Assembly (NCBI GenBank): GCA_002339015.1
Contig: DDJC01000067.1
Coordinates: forward strand, 2,484 to 17,657
Reading direction: 5' to 3'
Origin: Burkholderiales bacterium UBA1834
GTDB taxonomy: Bacteria; Pseudomonadota; Gammaproteobacteria; Burkholderiales; Burkholderiaceae_C
DNA: 15,174 bases
Made by a program: the position numbers and the translations under genes. The notes under the pieces were generated by a model that saw only the letters and a program-made list of their open reading frames with translations, made no database searches and was not told the DNA's origin. Shown here piece after piece: positions 14,312-15,174 of the stretch (positions within the stretch are counted from its first letter, which is position 1; each line of letters begins with the position of its first letter).

Positions 14312-15174
14312 TCACCGCTCACCCGCCCGATAAGGCTTCATCAAGGCCTGCGGGTAGGCCGCGCGCCGCGCCATCACCACCAAGGCCAGGATAGACAGCA
14401 CATACGGCAACATCAGGTACAGCTGGTAAGGCAAGGCCATGCCCAACACCTCGTCCCCGGCCTGCTGAAGGCGCAGTTGCAGGGCGTCGAAAGCCGCGAA
14501 GAGCAGCGCGCCCAGCAAGGCCTTGCCTGGCCGCCAAGAGGCAAACACCACCAGCGCCACGCAGATCCATCCGCGGCCGTTGATCATGTTGATGTAGAAG
14601 GCGTTGAAGGCCGACAAGGTCAGGAAGGCGCCGGCCATGCCCATCAAGGCCGATCCGGCCACGATGGCCCCCGTGCGCAGCCCCGTCACGCTCAGGCCCT
14701 GTCCTTCAGCCGCCGCAGGGTTCTCGCCGACCATGCGCACGGCCAACCCCAGCGGTGTGCGCATCAGCCACCATGCCAGGCAAGGCACCAGCAGCAACGC
14801 TATCCAGGTCAAGGCGGTCTGCGCGGCCAGCACCGGCCCGATCAAGGGGATCGACTCCAGCGCAGGCAGGTAGGCGCCGACCGGCGCCATGGGTGCGATG
14901 GTGGGCGGCGTGGTGATCTTGGGGAAGGCGATGCGGTAGCCGTAGTAGCTCAGGCTGGTGGCCAGCATGGTCAGGCCGAGCCCCGCCACGTGCTGCGACA
15001 GGGCCAGCCCGACCGTCAGCAAGGCGTGCAGCAGCCCACACAGGGCGCCCACGCCTGCAGCGATCAGCACGCCCACTGGCAGGCTGGCACCGTGGTACAC
15101 AGCCAGCCAGCCGGTCAGCGCACCTGCCACCATGATCCCTTCAATGCCCAGGTTGAGCACGCCAGCACGCTCGC
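14312..15174 (-). CDS. ABC transporter permease, nucleoside/simple-sugar type (YufQ/NupQ-like), partial
   Basis: The minus-strand frame ends at 14312 and stays open to the right edge, giving about 287 residues without a convincing start. The first visible residues, ERAGVLNLGIEGIM, are the conserved early motif of this permease class (PF02653), so some 20-40 N-terminal residues lie outside the window. A GTG at 15160 falls inside that motif and should not be taken as the start. Several membrane helices follow. The cytoplasmic coupling segment RTPLGLAVRMVGENPAAAEGQGL and the motif INGRGWICVALVVFASWRP are characteristic. Relatives form the second permease of BmpA-type ABC importers for purine nucleosides and similar compounds. 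The substrate-binding protein, ATPase and first permease would be expected upstream, beyond the edge. The substrate here is not determined. Confidence 0.88.
   Translation of the reverse strand, partial: ERAGVLNLGIEGIMVAGALTGWLAVYHGASLPVGVLIAAGVGALCGLLHALLTVGLALSQHVAGLGLTMLATSLSYYGYRIAFPKITTPPTIAPMAPVGAYLPALESIPLIGPVLAAQTALTWIALLLVPCLAWWLMRTPLGLAVRMVGENPAAAEGQGLSVTGLRTGAIVAGSALMGMAGAFLTLSAFNAFYINMINGRGWICVALVVFASWRPGKALLGALLFAAFDALQLRLQQAGDEVLGMALPYQLYLMLPYVLSILALVVMARRAAYPQALMKPYRAGER

Noticed and set aside
15158..15160. GTG as the start of the ABC permease
   Set aside because: The frame remains open upstream of it and encodes ERAG of the conserved ERAGVLNLGIEG motif, so the gene begins outside the window.

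Overview
The window is GC-rich, densely coded DNA. Gene content, codon use and gene order point to a betaproteobacterium of the order Burkholderiales, probably close to Comamonadaceae. This placement comes from pattern recognition, not from a search. Every stretch longer than about 300 bases contains a gene. The longest non-coding stretch, about 260 bases at 11482-11741, holds a TPP riboswitch and its downstream leader.

Region 1 (1-2722). The 5' part of a CcoI/FixI-type copper P1B-ATPase runs off the left edge on the minus strand. A small secreted DUF192 protein is divergent from it. A patatin-like lipoprotein phospholipase lies on the minus strand, convergent with the DUF192 gene. It shares an AT-rich divergent intergenic region with a TauE/SafE transporter.

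Region 2 (2722-11481). All genes are on the plus strand and tightly spaced: tauE-like, cysI, a DUF934 gene, cysH, cysD, cysN, a stand-alone SUMT (cobA type), a 7Fe ferredoxin (fdxA) and a TrxR-like ferredoxin-NADP reductase. Together they describe assimilatory sulfate reduction. CysDN makes APS. CysH has the Cys-Cys/Cys-X2-Cys cluster ligands of APS reductases and would reduce APS directly to sulfite; no cysC is present and CysN is not fused to CysC. CysI reduces sulfite to sulfide with siroheme, which the SUMT helps to make. No CysJ flavoprotein is encoded here. The ferredoxin and ferredoxin reductase at the end of the cluster are therefore attractive, unproven candidates for supplying electrons, and DUF934 is an uncharacterised likely partner of CysI.

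Region 3 (11500-14027). A clear TPP riboswitch precedes a TonB-dependent outer-membrane receptor whose sequence resembles siderophore receptors. The riboswitch suggests that the cargo is thiamin or a thiamin precursor, not a siderophore.

Region 4 (14076-15174). A tRNA-Asn(GTT) forms a self-contained unit with a good promoter and a strong intrinsic terminator. It is followed on the minus strand by the 3' part of a YufQ/NupQ-type (nucleoside-type) ABC transporter permease that continues beyond the right edge.

No insertion sequence, CRISPR array, integrase, phage gene or rRNA was seen.
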